A stretch of 64,000 nucleotides of DNA from Moringa oleifera (lineage: Eukaryota; Streptophyta; Magnoliopsida; Brassicales; Moringaceae), in the NCBI GenBank assembly GCA_021397835.1, contig JAJFZO010000234.1, positions 2,367,001 to 2,431,000 of the forward strand, in the 5' to 3' direction. Under the pieces are notes generated by a model, which saw nothing but the letters and a program-made list of their open reading frames with translations, ran no database searches and was not told the DNA's origin. The translations under genes and the position numbers were made by a program. Each line of letters begins with the position of its first letter. The stretch's first letter is position 1. This document shows positions 23,000 through 37,359 of this stretch, in pieces.

Positions 23000-24077
23000 T
23001 TAAGAGAGCTCCAGCACCTTCTTCCAAGATGGCCTGCTGCTGATGTCCTCCCACCAAGCACTCACATGCTTCCTGTCCTTAATCAAATACTCCTTTCCCA
23101 TTGGCCCAACCAAGTACTGTGTGAATGGAAGGTGGCTAAGATCAGCCAGGCTCACGAAGTCACCAGCCAAGTACTTGCTCTTTGACAGCCTCTCCTCGTA
23201 AACGTCCAATACCTGTGCAAGCTTTTCTTCGCTCTCCTTGATGACCTTTTCATCTGCAGGAAAGCCCAGCAAGGAAGCAAAGAGAATGTGAAGGGCCAAG
23301 TTGTAAATGGGTGGGTTGTAGCAGTTTGCCTCAACATCCAGCCATTGCTCCACAAGACCTCTGTCCTCTATAGTCTTCCCTAGCAGGTCAGTCCCCTGTG
23401 ACTTGTACTTTTCGGCATAGTACCTCATGATTGCCCGTGATTCTACAGAGTCAAATAGGACCAATAAAATTCAGATTAACGCTGTATGAACCTCTCATCG
23501 TCGGTCAAGATAACAGCCACAAACCACGCAGGAGGAAAACAACGCCAAGTCAGGGTATTCACTCACTCAAAAGAATAATAACTATCACAATCATCATTCT
23601 TAAGGATAAAAGGACTAAAATTTGCTCTTCAATATTGAGGGCTTAGGGTTTTTGACCCACTAGTTCATTCTATCTGCTACCAAAATCAAAGCGATTGCAG
23701 AAGCTTTTGGGAATTGTTTGCCACAGTAAAGTAGATCAAAGCAAAAGTGTGGTATGAATTTGCAGAGAGTGGAAGAAGATTACCATATAGCGTATAATCT
23801 CCATCCTGAATGACAGGCACTACTCCAAAAGGCTGCATCAGAGAAGAAAACCCAACAAATTTAGACATGGTGTTCGGGGATATCGAATAGATTTGATCAA
23901 AAAAATTAGAAAGTAAAAGAAAAGAAGATAAACCTGTAATTTAAGATATTCAGGGTTCTTATGCTCTCCTTTGACGACATCAACAGGGACGGTCTCAAAC
24001 TCGATCCCCTTCTCGATAAGGCACACAAGCACGCGCTTTGGAGAAGCATAGGCGGGGCCGTACACCTTCACTACCAT
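23000..24077 (-). CDS. GSTF9: Phi-class glutathione S-transferase, GSTF9/GSTF10-like
   Basis: Three exons (23934-24077, 23784-23832, 23000-23442) join in phase to 211 residues. The N-terminal thioredoxin-fold domain (1-78) begins MVVKVYGPAYASPKRVL. Ser12 is at the phi-class catalytic position that activates the glutathione thiol. The glutathione-site loop PFGVVPVIQDGD and the ESRAI motif (65-69) follow. The C-terminal helical domain contains KYLAGDFVSLADLSHLPFT and a WWEDISSRPSWKKV tail. It conjugates glutathione to electrophiles in the cytosol, and family members also have peroxidase activity. Sequence, three-exon structure and position next to SWAP70 match Arabidopsis GSTF9/GSTF10. Only one copy is seen here, where Arabidopsis has a tandem pair. 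I cannot say whether it is closer to GSTF9 or GSTF10. Confidence 0.93.
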
Positions 24078-24162
24078 CCTTATAATTTCAAACGCTTGTC
24101 CTTCAACTAGCTAACTCTCAAATCTGGGCAATGGCTACGACACTAGTGGCGTCTGTGGTTGG

Positions 24163-24172
24163 CCTTTATAGA
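24163..24172 (-). promoter_or_regulatory. TATA box candidate of the GST gene
   Basis: The minus strand reads CTCTATAAAGGCC about 90 bases upstream of the start codon. This is a good spacing for a TATA box with a short 5' UTR. No other good candidate is nearby. Confidence 0.6.
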
Positions 24173-24379
24173 GTCTCTCCTCTGCTGCAGCTGGCTGCTA
24201 GAGGTAGCGGTAGGTGGCCCTGGTTTTCCCCAAAATATACACGTGACTGATTTATGCCAACGGCATTGGTCTTCGTAGCGACGTGGGCTTGCCATTGTTT
24301 ATATTACTCCAAGCCTGGTAGGTGACTGATTTTTCAAACGTGGTGGCTATTCCGCAAACTGGTGCGCCATCATACATCC

Positions 24380-26380
24380 AAGTTTTCGTGATAGGATTAG
24401 CAATATTAATATTTAATTAGTGAGACATAATGGTATATAAATATTACGATTTATTTTCATGGGTTCTTTTTATTTAATTGGGCCTTCAAATTAGAAAGAA
24501 AGCTTTTCACAATTAGATAATCACTACTAACAAGCATGTAAACTTTATTTATTCTTTGTAACAATAATGACATCACTCAAAAAAAAATTATTAAAAAAAG
24601 TTTAACTGGTGGGGGAGATAAGCAACTCAGAAGTTGTGGAAAAAAATTTTTGATACTTAAATAATTATTAATAAAAAATTACATCATAAATAATTATAAA
24701 AAAATTTCCTTTAAGCATTTCCGTGGCAATCTCTTTGGAGAAAAGCACAATTTTATTGTTTTTAAATTTTTATAATGTATAAATAACACTTTCATAGTTA
24801 TCTCAGAAAAAATTATTGAAAATATTTTTTTAAATAATTATTTTTAATCTTAAGAGATCGCCACAGCCATGACTGCGACAATCTTTATGTATATAATTGA
24901 TTCAGTCGTAGGCTAAGTCTTTAAAATTGACACAAAAGCTTTTGATGCATTTTATGAAAAGGGGAGGAGAAAGAGTGACTTTTTGCATTGACTCGATTGT
25001 CTTTCTTCTTGGATTAGATGACTTATGGTGTAATTACTCAATCTTTCTAGAATGATCAAACTAGAAAGATAAAGTAGAAAACTAATTTTTGTTAATTTAA
25101 AAAAAAATTCCACGGGAAAAAATAAATCCAAAATTTTTTGAACATTCAACATGACTTGTAACAGTGATAGACAATAAAACTTAAATTTTTGTCAAGTTGA
25201 TATATTTATTTAGTTGCTTTATTTATTTTTAAAAAATATTTTGTAATAAATTTTGGATGTTAAAAATAATTTTTATTATGTTATTTTATAAAAAAATATT
25301 TTTATTTTTTAAAAAACTTATATTTATGTTTATATATTTAATTTTTTAGAAAAATACAATCACATTTTAATTTTTATATCTATCTCAAAATGTCTAGATA
25401 TAAGGTCACTACAATTCGGTTCAAATCAATGAATCGAATCATAACTTTTAAAATTTAAAACATATTTATTTTAAAAAATTTTAATTTTAAATGATAATTA
25501 AAATCATTTTAAATATGATTCAGTTATGATTCATGTAAATTTTAAATTAAAATTGATAATTCACTAAAAACAGTTAATTTTAAATCATTGATTTTAATTC
25601 AAAATTTATAATTTTACTTTAGTTCTTACTAAAATTAATTAAAAATATATAAATAATTTAATTTAATATATATTTAATAAAAATATAATCAATTTATTTT
25701 TATTAAAAATTTTAATTAAAATAAAAAAAATTATTATTAAAAAATCATTTTGAACGGATTTTAAATCTATTTTGAATCAAATGAAAATCAAATCTAAATT
25801 ACTTATCAATTAAAATTTAAATTTGTTCCAAATAAAATTTTAATCAAAATCAAAATTTAATGCTGCACAATCGTATTCATTTTAAGAATGAACTTTGAAC
25901 CAACAATTTAAAATCAAAATTCAACTATGACTACCTTACCTGAATATCATACCAAAACAATGGACAAAAACCACAAATCCCACTATCAGATCTCAACAGA
26001 TCTCTGTCAATGAAATCAAACTTTGAACTACTATATGAAATTTCAATGAAATAGTTATACTACCAAGACTATAATAGACACATCAGCATCAGGTTCTTTT
26101 CCGATATGCTTCACTCATGATTTTCAAATAAGGAGCAAAGCATAAACTCCTAACCCGAAACATTTTATTATTAAAAAAAAAAAAATGAGGCTCTGCTACT
26201 ACAATTTACTGTATTGATTGTTAAAATTTATTAAAAAAAAAAAAACACCAGCTCAGTGGCGGATACAAACCATCTTAGTTTCATGACATGAGTTTAAATG
26301 CAAGCTCCAACTCAATTACATCAACATCAAAGATCAACATAGAATCCACCACGCCATGAAAACAAAGAGAGCTCTCATTC
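24380..26380. other. AT-rich spacer between the GST and JASON-like genes
   Basis: No coding homology is visible. The stretch at 25.2-25.9 kb has phrases like those in the MITE-rich spacers, but I could not pair its arms. The last few hundred bases before 26382 probably contain the 3' UTR of the JASON-like gene. Confidence 0.45.
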
Positions 26381-26381
26381 A

Positions 26382-29300
26382 TCAGAATGAAACAACAGAT
26401 TTGGAGTGTGTCGAAGGTCTCAACTCCGAAAGAGCTGTGTCAATTTCCTCGGAGTCAAAGACGGTTGGTTTCTCGTCAATAGGCTTCCTGAAAGTCAAAA
26501 CAAATAGTGACACTCCTATATGATAAAGCAATCAAAAAAATAAAGCTCCAAACTGATACGGAAACTAAAAAGAAAGAGATGAAAAGTTTAAGGTTATCTG
26601 TAGAATCATAATTTTGTGCTTGACAGTTCCAGAAAGGTTCATTTTCTTCAACTCCACACAAGCATTCTATTTATTTTCACTTGATCTGCAATTTGGAATC
26701 TCTTTTATCTCCTTCAGCAACGTTAATTCTGCATTTCTACCATGCTTCTACATTGCTTCCGTTACTGATTTGGATGATTCCAACATGTTTTGCAAAGAAA
26801 AATCTTCCGTAGTAGCAAAACATATTACAGGTGCAAGACAAGTTGATCCATAATCATGAAATTACTCCAATATGCATATGGATTCAAAAATACACTATGC
26901 AAGTTCAATTTCTTAATATTGTTCCTTTAATAGGTGCTTCATTGATTTGTAACATGTTACAAGTTGTGTATGCACCAGATGAGCTGTCTAGCTCACAAAT
27001 TAGATACATTTATTGTAATCTTTACCATAGCTCTGTTATGAACTTCAGATAGAAAAATTGTAGAATAGATTAATGAAATACTACAAGATATAATCTGGCT
27101 GCAGGAAAAAAGAGCCCCCCTATGCAAAAAAGCAGCCTGGACTCTTGAACAGTAAGCAGACCACATCTATTTTCAGGGAGGAAAACATGGAAGAAAAACA
27201 AAATTTTCAGAAATTGACCTGTCATGCCAGTCAATTGCTACCAAGGTATCCCAACCAGAAACAATGCAACAGAGCTAGAAGGCAGAATTGTACCTCTGAG
27301 AGATGAAACTCTCTTCAGACAGCGCCTTCTCTAACCTCTCCTCAAATGGTGTTGCATGCCAACTGACTTTCTGATCCTGCAAGTGAAGCAGCAGTAATTG
27401 CATATTATGGATAATGATGCATAGCAGAATACAAGTCAGGAACAGGAAATACCTCTTTGTACTTATTGGTTGAATTTGGGATTCCATTCCCATCCCACCA
27501 CTTGGGTGAGATATGAGAAGACTCATCCTCAATCCAGTGAGCAGCAACCATTCCTATGATAGGCCTGTCACCAGGAGTTCTGCCAAATGGAGGGAGCTTG
27601 TCAGATGTGGCGACTGGAGTTTGACTATTGTCATTGTAAGCAGATGGCTGTGGCTTCAACCACGAAGACAAGCTGGCTTCTACCTTAGACTCTTTCCCAG
27701 GTGAACTTTCTTTTACCCTAACTTCTGATCTTGGGGTTTTACCTTCTGGTAGCTCCATAGAATCTTGCACCTCATTTAGTAGCTGGCTCGAATCAGACTC
27801 TTCTTCCTTTAGTGCCTTCAACTGAGACACATTTTCAATTGGGTTGAGGACTGAACACACATACTGGGACCTGAGCTTCATCTTCCCAACTCCTAATTTC
27901 TCTAAGTTCGTGGGAAAAACAGTTCCAGGAGTTTGCATCTCATCAGATAAATTCAGGGGAGTTAAATTGAGGTAAGTCCTCGATTCAATTCTATTACCAG
28001 GTGTTTCAACTTTCTTTGTAATTTCATTAATATTTTCCAATGAACCTCTGGAAGAAGATACATCAAGATCACATTCAAACCGCACAGATCTGTTCCTGCA
28101 CTGTGAGACGGCAGATGAAAGCAAAGGAGAAACGGAAGGTGTGTTCTCATCGCTCTTACGTAGTGGCAGCCCAGATGTATTAACGCTCCCTTGCTCACTT
28201 CCTTCACTAGAGCTGTCAGAGATCCTCCCAGCACTCTGGACGTTGGATATACAACTGGAACAAAGAAGAAGAAAAAGAGAAGACATTAAATAATCATCAA
28301 TTCACACTTTTGCCTTATCCTTTTTTTTCTCGAAAAGGAATTGTAAGATAGACAAAATACAGTACTCAATGAATATCTAGGACACATTGTATGCCTAAAA
28401 GCAAACGAAGCTAGAAGAATTCCTATAGATCTCTATAAACAGATACCAGAACCATCAAGAATGAAACATCAAAGGATTTGAACAACCTTAATTGTTTCTT
28501 TAACTAAGGGTGAGGCAACTCAGATATACTTGTGAGAAACAGGTGTCCATCAAACAACATGAAACAAATTAAGGCCACAAGTTGAACCTGCTAGGTGCTT
28601 GCTCCGAAGAAACTGACAACCTTCTCTGTTCTTCACAAAGTTTGACAAGATTTGGGGCCTGACCAGGTTGCTTGTCCAACAGAACTTTTTTAGTGTACAT
28701 ATTGGGAAGCCATGAATGGTATTTAGAAGATTCAGAATCTGGGTCCCAAGAAGGTAAGCCTTTTAACTTCTGAGATGCTTTCCGAATTTCAACAGGAGTC
28801 TCTGGTATAGTGCCACAAGCTTTGAGAAACTTGGCCTGCAGAAAAAAATTTATGGAAAAAAATTGGAGAAGAGTTACAGAAATTTAAAAAGAAGAGATCA
28901 TACTCCACAAATTGGAATCATAAGTTAAAGATATCACAGTGGATACATTATTTCAGAAAGTAAAACATCCTGCCACGGTAAGTCTAGGCTTTTGTGATCG
29001 TCCATGAAATGTCTGATTTGATCTCTGAAGTAAAATCAGTCCTCAATTTTATGGTAAAACAAAAAGAGTGAAAATAGTTGACACTAATGATTTCTATGCC
29101 TAACATGGACTAAAGATTCGTATTGAGGGAAGGTAATTCCATAGAAATAAATATTATATATTTACATGTTAAACAATTTGAGATAGATAAATACATATAT
29201 CTATTTGTATGGTCATATATTTACCTGAATAGCTAGATACACAATATACAATACCACATACAAAAATCCATCAAGAAAAATTGGTTTCTAATTATAAGCA

Positions 29301-30955
29301 AAGAAAACAGAAAGAATTAAAAATCTAAAGCTGTGCCTAGGTAAATGAACTACTTCCTTAATTTCCATTCAAACCATTAAAGTTTAAGAATAGAGCAGAA
29401 AAAAAAATAAACAATTCAGAAAAAGAGACTGTTATAATTACAACTTTGAAGAAGTAAGCAAAGATTTTTCAGAAAAGTGCAATGGTTTCCAAAGCATGAA
29501 CATATTCTACAGAGAACTTTACACTTAGAAACATAGCTAGAATATTTAGTGAGGATGAGATATTCTCACCAATAAATTTGCATCTTTCTGAATATAAATG
29601 ATGGCCCATCTATAATTCTTTAACAGTATAAGTTGAATACTTCAAGATTTCAATTTCATAATTCTTATGAACTTATCTATCCATATTAATAACATAAATG
29701 AGTAGCTGTTGCATTAAGCAAAAATGTACTTCCATAAACTCTCTACCAAGTAATAATTACCAAAACTAGGATAGGTTTCAGCTACTTATATGGTTCAAAT
29801 GTAAATGTCTACATTATTTGGTTGACTCAGTCATTTGTTCTGTATAAAAGAAAACAAAAAAAGAAGTTAATTTCATCCAAGATGCACCCACCACAATCAT
29901 GAAAGAAGTCAAACTTAGTTTCTTACCTCCATGGCATTTCGTGTAATGGGGCTTTTATTCTAAATTGTGTCAAATCAATCAGCACTCAGACCTTAAGTCC
30001 ATTTAACTCTATTAGATATTAATATGCAACCCATAATCAAGGCCACAGATGTTGGTAAATAAATGATATTGAGCATGCTTGTTCCCTAACAAATATTTTT
30101 GTTTTCTAAATGATAAATGAAAAAAGACCTTCTGAAATTATGTTAAGCGACCAAATTTGACCATTTTATGATATAGTATGCAAGTATGATACAAAACTTA
30201 ACACAAATATTAGGTGGCTTATGATAATTCAACATGATAAAGAGAAGGACATCTAAGAGCAAGAGAAAACAATAATTGTGTCTAAAAGTTGTACAACAAT
30301 AAAAAAGTGAAAATAAAAACATCATCAGACCTTCAAAATAAACCCCAAAGGAGATACAATTTAAGAATAAATATGGAAAAGAAAAAGGGAAAGCAAGAAA
30401 ATATAGAAGGGACTGTTATTAAATAATCATCCAAAAAAAATGCTCACGGCTTCCAGTGCAAACTACCTCATTCTTGAGGCCTTTGTCAATTTCTGGAGAA
30501 CCCAAAGAAATATTTCTCTTCTCACTGCATAGAGAATCTTCTTTCTCTGTAAACAACTAAAAGAAGATAACTGAGATAAGAGCAGCAAAGCCACTCAAAC
30601 CCACACGAGACTAGCATACTTTAACAAGCGTTCAAGGGTTCAAGCAAGGAACAATTTACCTTCGGATAGAAACAGAGTCGATAAACGATTTTTAGATGTA
30701 ACACCATCCTGATTGAACAAAAACAGAGAACATAAGAATTAGTTTTTAACAAAGTATATCTTTCAATCCCCTGTTTGGCATCCGATAAACCAAAGAAATG
30801 GTTTCTTTGGGTAAATTTTCTCGACAACCACACAGAGGTCCCCAAGAGGAAGAAAAAGGAAAGGTTACCGTTGAATTAGAGCGAATAGACTGAGAAACGA
30901 GGTGAGTTCGAGAGCGATCGTCTCTGATACGGAAGCAACCAAAGAAACAGCCCAT
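26382..30955 (-). CDS. JASON: JASON-like protein, meiosis II spindle organisation
   Basis: Seven exons (30869-30955, 30660-30708, 30467-30546, 28588-28835, 27453-28254, 27294-27376, 26382-26487) join in phase to about 484 residues. It starts MGCFFGCFRIRDDR. The block KNRLSTLFLSE follows, then AKFLKACGTIPETPVEIRKA and a long Ser-rich middle. The signature C-terminal region contains RTPGDRPIIGMVAAHWIED, WWDGNGIPNSTNKYKE and KVSWHATPFEERLEKALSEE. The tail has EKPTVFDSEEIDTAL. The length is close to that of Arabidopsis JASON (At1g06660), whose loss disturbs spindle positioning in male meiosis II and yields unreduced pollen. Biochemical activity is unknown. The MGC start suggests possible N-terminal lipidation, which is an inference. 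The second and third exons (49 and 80 bases) are the least certain. Confidence 0.9.
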
Positions 30956-31040
30956 GGCTCTGGACAACGATCGGTCAAGAAACCTAAGCACTGATCTGCA
31001 GACAAACCTGATCTCAGGATTCAATAGGGTACTTAACATA

Positions 31041-32000
31041 TCATGAATTGCTTCTGATTTCTCCTTTTTGGTGTTTATATCTGATTAGTGAATATTAAAA
31101 AAAAAAAAAAAAAGATCGCCTGGCTTTTCCCTCAAGGACTACTCTCTGATTTAACAGAGAAAGCGAGAGATGGAATGCAGGAGTTGTTCGGTCGTTTTTG
31201 AAATTTGAACCATGGAAACGAGGGAATGCAATATGCGCCGAAAATGAAAAGCTCTTTCGATTTTGCCCTAAACGCGACCGTATGCTATTAAATACACTCG
31301 CTTAAAGCAATCGACGCGTGGCCTGAAAATTACAACACAACTTGCCTTCCCAAAACGACATGAAGGATCTTCCCAAGATACATTATACGACGATGACAAG
31401 ACTGCCAAAGCTCCTTAGTAGATGGTATGGCAAACAGCCAGACAGGACTGAAGGAAGTGACGGAGAAACTAACTTATTATTAGTAATAATAATAACAGCA
31501 ATAAAAATAAATATTAAAATAAAATTTAAATTATTTTTAATTTATTTTAACATATTAATTAAATTAATAATATATTTAATTTTTTATTTTGTTTTATTTA
31601 AATTTTATTTAAAAATCTAAAAATAAATATATTTAAAGCAAAAAATTTATATAATAAATTTTAAGTTAAAATTTTTATAAAATCAAAAAATATTTCAAAA
31701 TAAATATTACTTAAAACTCTAAAAAATATTCTCTCTCAATTTTCACCTTCAAATTCAAAATATTTTCAAATAAACCTTAATTAATGAGAAATAATCAAAT
31801 TTCACCTTGTTGAAAAATGTGAAAATTTAAGACATTGAAATTAAAAATATTGTATTATAAATTTTCACTTAAAATATTATATAGATATAAAAAAATATTA
31901 TAAAAATTTATAAATTTTAATTCAATTATTTTTTATCAATTAGTATTTTTACACTGTCAAAAGATGTGAAAGTTCATGTAACAAGAAAGATTTGACAATG
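31041..32000. other. JASON-like upstream region and AT-rich spacer
   Basis: The stretch 31.04-31.45 kb is the probable promoter and 5' UTR region, with a poly-A run of about 18 bases at 31096. From 31.5 kb the sequence is AT-rich and resembles the MITE-group spacers (ATTCTCTCTCAATTTTCACC), but no complete inverted repeat was paired. Confidence 0.4.
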
Positions 32001-35000
32001 AGCAAAGGAGTATATTCCTTCAAGGCTATAGTAGTCAATAGTGTTTTTCTTTTTGTTAGTACACAAAATTTGTATGCATCCTTTATCTTAAAGGATATCA
32101 TATTTAAAATGTCCTAATTAAGCTTTTGCAAGAAACTCAAGAAATTATTGGTGACTTACTTTGCCAACTAAATACAAAGTTTTGCCTCTTTCTGTATTCA
32201 TGGATCTCATATTCGTATAGAAGCCAGAGCAAAACATAGAGAATACATTCATTGTTTTATTTTAAGATGGCTGATGATGTTGTTGTTTGGATGATATGTT
32301 GTTGAGAGAATGCCACTGCTTCACTTCATTTTAAGAAATGGGAAGTAAAGAAGACCAAATTGGGGTTAAGAGTGAATTTCTTGACAATAGTTTCAACTTT
32401 TTCAAGCACTCTAGCAAACTTAGCAAGATCTTTTAAGGAGAAGGTCTATACAGTGGTGTTAAAAGCCAAAAGGCCAATCTAATGGCTGCAGAATTTATTG
32501 AGCTCACAAAGCATTAAATCCACAATCAATATCATGATCATTTCCACATTAATAATATGGCCTAAGCATAACCTAAACATGACTAAATGGAGGCATCAAA
32601 AGGTCATCGCATAAAAGACAAAGGAAGGTATTGTGTCAATGAACACGTAACTAAGGTTGATGATCATGGTCCTCCTGGTTTGTCGATCCCTTATTTTCCC
32701 TTTTATCTTCTGAATTAATCCCTCTAAAGGTTACTTAATTGTTTTTATACTCATCTTTCCTAGTTATTTCCATTATCTCCTACCAACTCTTGTCAAGCTA
32801 CCATGTTTACCCTTTTTTCGTTATGTATTTAGCCTTCTTTTCCTTCATTATCTCATGTCTTATTCTACCCATCTTTTATCATTATCTTAACTCGTTTGCT
32901 TACGCCAATAATCTTTCTCATGTCACTTACTATTACTAGGCCTTCATGTCAAATGGGCTTGAGGAGCTCCATTGAGCTACCAACAGGACTGGGCTCCTTA
33001 GGTTAAGTAAAGTGTTATTAGGTCTTGTTGTTGGTTGTCGAGACCAACAAATTAAATTTCTAAATTGCTACTTAAAAGATTAAACTTGTAGTATAGATGA
33101 GTTAAGGTTGTTTTCACAAAGATTAGTTAGATTTATTTTTCGTATAATAAAATAAAAAAAGAGTTTGAGGAATTAAAAGTAGATAAAATAAGAATAATAA
33201 AAAATAAAAAAATCAATATAGTAGAGTATTCAATCAAAGGAATAATTTCAGGTTTGATTTATAAATTGAACACTAATGCAAAGATAAAAATCTTTTAATC
33301 TTCATTGAATTAGTTATGATTGTTGGTATGACCTAACAACTTGTTTCTCCTACTTTGATAATTAAGATACGATCTATGATTATTTTTCTTATTAATGAAT
33401 AACCCTAGATACGATCTTAGGATTTAATTTACCAATAGCATTAAGAATTAGAAAAACTACTAATTTTAGCCAATAAACACATGAGTAGGTTTATTTAAAC
33501 TAGACTATATATCTTCATAACGTAAATTGAAAACTTCTTTTGTAATCAACTATGTTATTTATTGCTTATATTAGAACAATTAAACAATTTTGGATTTAAA
33601 GTTTTAATTAGTAATTTATTATTTTGATGATTAAACAAAGGGTACCTTTTATTACAATCAACCAAGATAATATTTTCAACAAGCACAGAAGATAAATAAA
33701 CAATAAAAAAATAAAAGAACAAATAAAATCAAGTAGATCTCATAATTCTTGAAGAATTAAACCCTTGATTATCCTTTGTATGTTTAGCAACCCATGAAAA
33801 GAAAAATACTAAAAGAGAAAGGTGAAAAAAAAACTTTGGTTGTTTCTTTGAAGGAACTACTTCTCCTTTATATAATAATCCATGAATATAATAACTTATT
33901 TTAACTAGGACTCTTACAGATAAATTTAGATAAAGATAAAATTCTACAACTACTTTTTAAATAAAAGATAAAGTCTTGGTTCAATGAAATTTCAATGTAA
34001 TTAGGTGTACCAGCACCTTATCCAAAGACATCTTCTAGTTCATCCACATCTCTTAAGAATCCTACTTTTTTAAATAATGAATTTGAGTCCATTTTAGTTG
34101 AGTTCCTTAATCCACCATACTAAATATAAAACATAGTCAAAATTCAAGATTTAATCATTTATAACTAATAAAAATATGAGAAAATATAATAATATATATA
34201 TGACTATTATGCATTCTATCACCTATTAGGCTTCTCTTGGTATTGAGCCCTTATTTAACATCTCCCTACCTTCTTGAGGGATTCTTAGGATTGTAAAAGA
34301 TCAAAATTCCTTCACTATAGAAATCTTGTTTAAGGATCCTATAATAAGCATGCACAATTGTATTTGTAGTAAGGCATTCAAGCATGACTGTAAATATTCA
34401 AGGGACAATGACGAGATTGCAAGTCTAAGGAAAAAGCATGAGACGCAAGGTGACATTTGCACCTTCATTGTCTCACGCATTTTAACATTTTAGTGCCTTA
34501 TGCTTTATTGCTTTTCTTTTCTTCTAGGTAGGTGTTTGGTAGTTGAATTGAAATTGGACAGGCTCATTATTTTTGTGAATAATTTTGATTGATTTGTGCA
34601 CATGTGATTGCTTTTCTTGAAGTGATTTTGGTAGAAGTCATGGCTTATATGCTTTAATTCCCATCGATTGCACAAATTGTTGTATACTTGTTAAAGCTCC
34701 TTAACTTAAGTCAACAAGGGTCTATAAAGAAAAATGGAGCCTCTAAAGCTTAATTGAGTACAAAGCCCTAAAAGAATAATGAACAACATATCAAGTATGA
34801 GAATGCCTCCTATTTTCAAAGGCTTAGAGTCTTGTCTTTACAAGGAGTGTAATGCACTCTAATAGGTACTAAGAAAATTGGTTAGCGTGGTGAGTTCTGC
34901 TTGGATTCCTATGGTTGGGTGTAAACTTAAGGTGAAGAGTTTGGGTGTTATCTAATCAATCCAAATTTAGCTCAGAGTGAGATAGGCTGAGGGAGCTAGA

Positions 35001-35460
35001 TATTGGTCTAGTCCAGCAAATAGGTTAGCTTAAGGTTAACCTCCTAACATGAGCTTGTTGTAGGGTGAGCACCTACATCACTTAAGGCTCTTACCATATG
35101 CAAGCAAAAGTTGAATGACCTCTTTAAAGGTTGCTAGGAAAGTTTTTTTTTTCAAAAAAAATGTTTAAATAGAAAAATATATATATTTTTTAATGGAAAA
35201 GTAAATTTTCATGAAAAATACATTCTTTCTTTTTAGATGCTTCTCTCTAGAAAGATACACTCTTTCAAAAGTCACATTTTGACACCTATAAAAAGCTTTC
35301 CTCATAAACGTTTTAATAATATAAAATAATTCATTCTTTGTTTTTCTTTCATTGAAAAACAAAAGCTTATTTTTTGAGAGATAACAATCATAAGTGGGTT
35401 TGTTATTCTTATGAAATGAAGTAATATTTTTACAAAAAGATATCATTGTATCCTAGAAAA
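32001..35460. other. Spacer with unclassified repeat-like sequence
   Basis: I see no intact gene in this stretch. The part at about 33.0-34.25 kb looks like non-coding sequence of a retroelement or a large non-autonomous element. It has TGTTGGTTGTCGAGACC near 33029 and a pyrimidine-rich end near 34.2 kb, but no LTR pair or terminal repeats could be matched. The plus-strand frame 32739-32939 and minus-strand frame 35165-35446 are AT-driven and lack family signatures. Confidence 0.35.
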
Positions 35461-35764
35461 CATTCACCATCAACCTATTAACACTAATTTGGGAGTAATT
35501 TTGTGTTAAAGATACAGAATCAAACTCTAATCTCGATTTAACAAAAGTATAATTTTACATGTTATAAGATATGTAAGTTTGTTTCAATTTCTTATTCATC
35601 TAATTGTTAGCTGAAGTAATTTAAACATTATGTTAAGTTATTAGTTTGTGTATTATTGTATACTAAAAACAATAATTTTAAGACAAAACTCACAATTGAT
35701 TTACTTTATTTATTGTTTTTAATCATTATGATTACTACAATGATCTTATTTTGTTGAATATGTT

Positions 35765-36430
35765 ATTCAGTCAATGGCAATCTCATTTGATGGTGTGATG
35801 CATGTTGCAAATAGTTCAAGCCTGATCATAAATGTTTCTAATCATGTTAGTCATGGGGAGAAGTCAGAAAAGTTTAATGGATTGGACTTCAAGTGACGGC
35901 AACAAAAAATGTTGTTTTACCTCATAATACTAAATCTTGTTAAAATCTTGTAAGAAGATGCTTCTATTTTGACAAGACATAAAAATGATAAACTTACGGT
36001 GGCTATGTGGAAGTTTGGAAGCATTCAGACTTTCTGTAAAAGAATTATATCCTTACTAGATTAAAAACTATATTGTATAATATTTATAGTCCAATCCAAA
36101 CTACCAAAGAACCATGAGAATTTTTGGAGAAGAAATAAAAGATAGAAGATACCAGCATGAAGAAATTCGTTATTGGCGGAGTTTTAGATGAAAATGATAG
36201 ATTCAAAAATCATCATTAGTCATGCCAAGAATTATAATTGATTCTACATGATCTACATACGAAAAATATGACACTAAGTCAGATGTTTCAAGTGAGTTCT
36301 ATCATAGAAAAGTTATCATCATCTTGAAAAAATTTCAAGAATTATTTGAAGCAATAGCAAAAAAAAAATAGGACTTGATGAAGATCTGATTGTATGATTG
36401 AGGATAAAGAAAGATAATTGTATGTCTAAA
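35765..36430 (+). pseudogene. Ty1/copia gag relic
   Basis: Plus-strand fragments in several frames match copia-type gag (UBN2 family). They read KSEKFNGLDFKRWQQKMLF, then LTVAMWKFGSIQTFCKRII and a degraded 'KKFAIGG' block. After that come LILHDLHTKNMTLSQMFQVS-type and IIEKLSSS-type blocks. Stops and frameshifts occur throughout. No protease, integrase or RT follows, and no LTR pair is evident, so this is an isolated fragment. Confidence 0.65.
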
Positions 36431-36699
36431 AAGAAAAACAAAAGTGAGAAAATCATAAATAATTTTTTAAAAATAAAAAATAATCAAAATTTAAGAAAAT
36501 AAAAAAATCTTAACCAATTCAAGAAAAAATTCTAAAAATCATATCCAATAAAAATAATATTAACGAATAAATTAAATTTAATTGAAATTAAAGGAAATTA
36601 AAAAAACAAAAGAAGACCAAAAATCTAACAAACCGTAATAATTAAAAACAAAATCTAAAAAATAAGATAAAAATAAAAATTAATTATATGAGAAAAACA

Positions 36700-37025
36700 T
36701 TTATTTCATCTATAGTCTCAAATTGAGACTTGTAAAAAAAATTATCAAATAATTATAATTTTTATTTGTGTAATTACCTTAAAAACACTATCAAATAAAA
36801 AAATGATCTTGTTTTATTTTATTTAGATATTTACATTTTAATATATTTTTTTAAGTTTAATGTGAAAAAATATTTTTTATTTTGATAATATTTTAAAAAA
36901 ATATTTAAATAATTACATAAATAAAAATTATATGCACATTATGTATATGCACAACACCATTAATATTGATGAAAATTATAAACAAAAATCTCACATTGAA
37001 AATTCAATGAAAATATAAGATTTTA
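36700..37025. mobile_element. Foldback element family, copy A
   Basis: This is an imperfect inverted repeat with a central axis near 36.85 kb. The arms share TTTTTATTTGTGTAATTACC on the left and its complement-like TAATTACATAAATAAAAATT on the right, with AACACTATCAAATAAA facing TATTTTGATAATATT in the interior. The left arm has lost an internal stretch compared with the copy at 40.83 kb. No coding is visible. Confidence 0.65.
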
Positions 37026-37359
37026 ATAGATGTAATTTTTTTTACAAATTTTAATTTAAAATTTAAATAAATTAAGTGTCATATTGATGTAATTAATTAA
37101 AAAAATAAAAAATATTAAAATTATATAATATTTAAAGAACTAAAAAATAAATTAAAGATAAAAAATACACAAGAAAAAGATAGAAATTCCATAAAAAAAT
37201 AACATGAATGAAAATGGAAGAAAAAGGAAAAAAATGGAATCAAAAGAAGTTCAAAAAAATAAAAAATCAAGAGATTAGTAAAACATAATCTCTTGAATTT
37301 TAAAAAATCATAAAAAATACATAAAATAAAATAATATTTAAAAAATAAAAATAAATAAA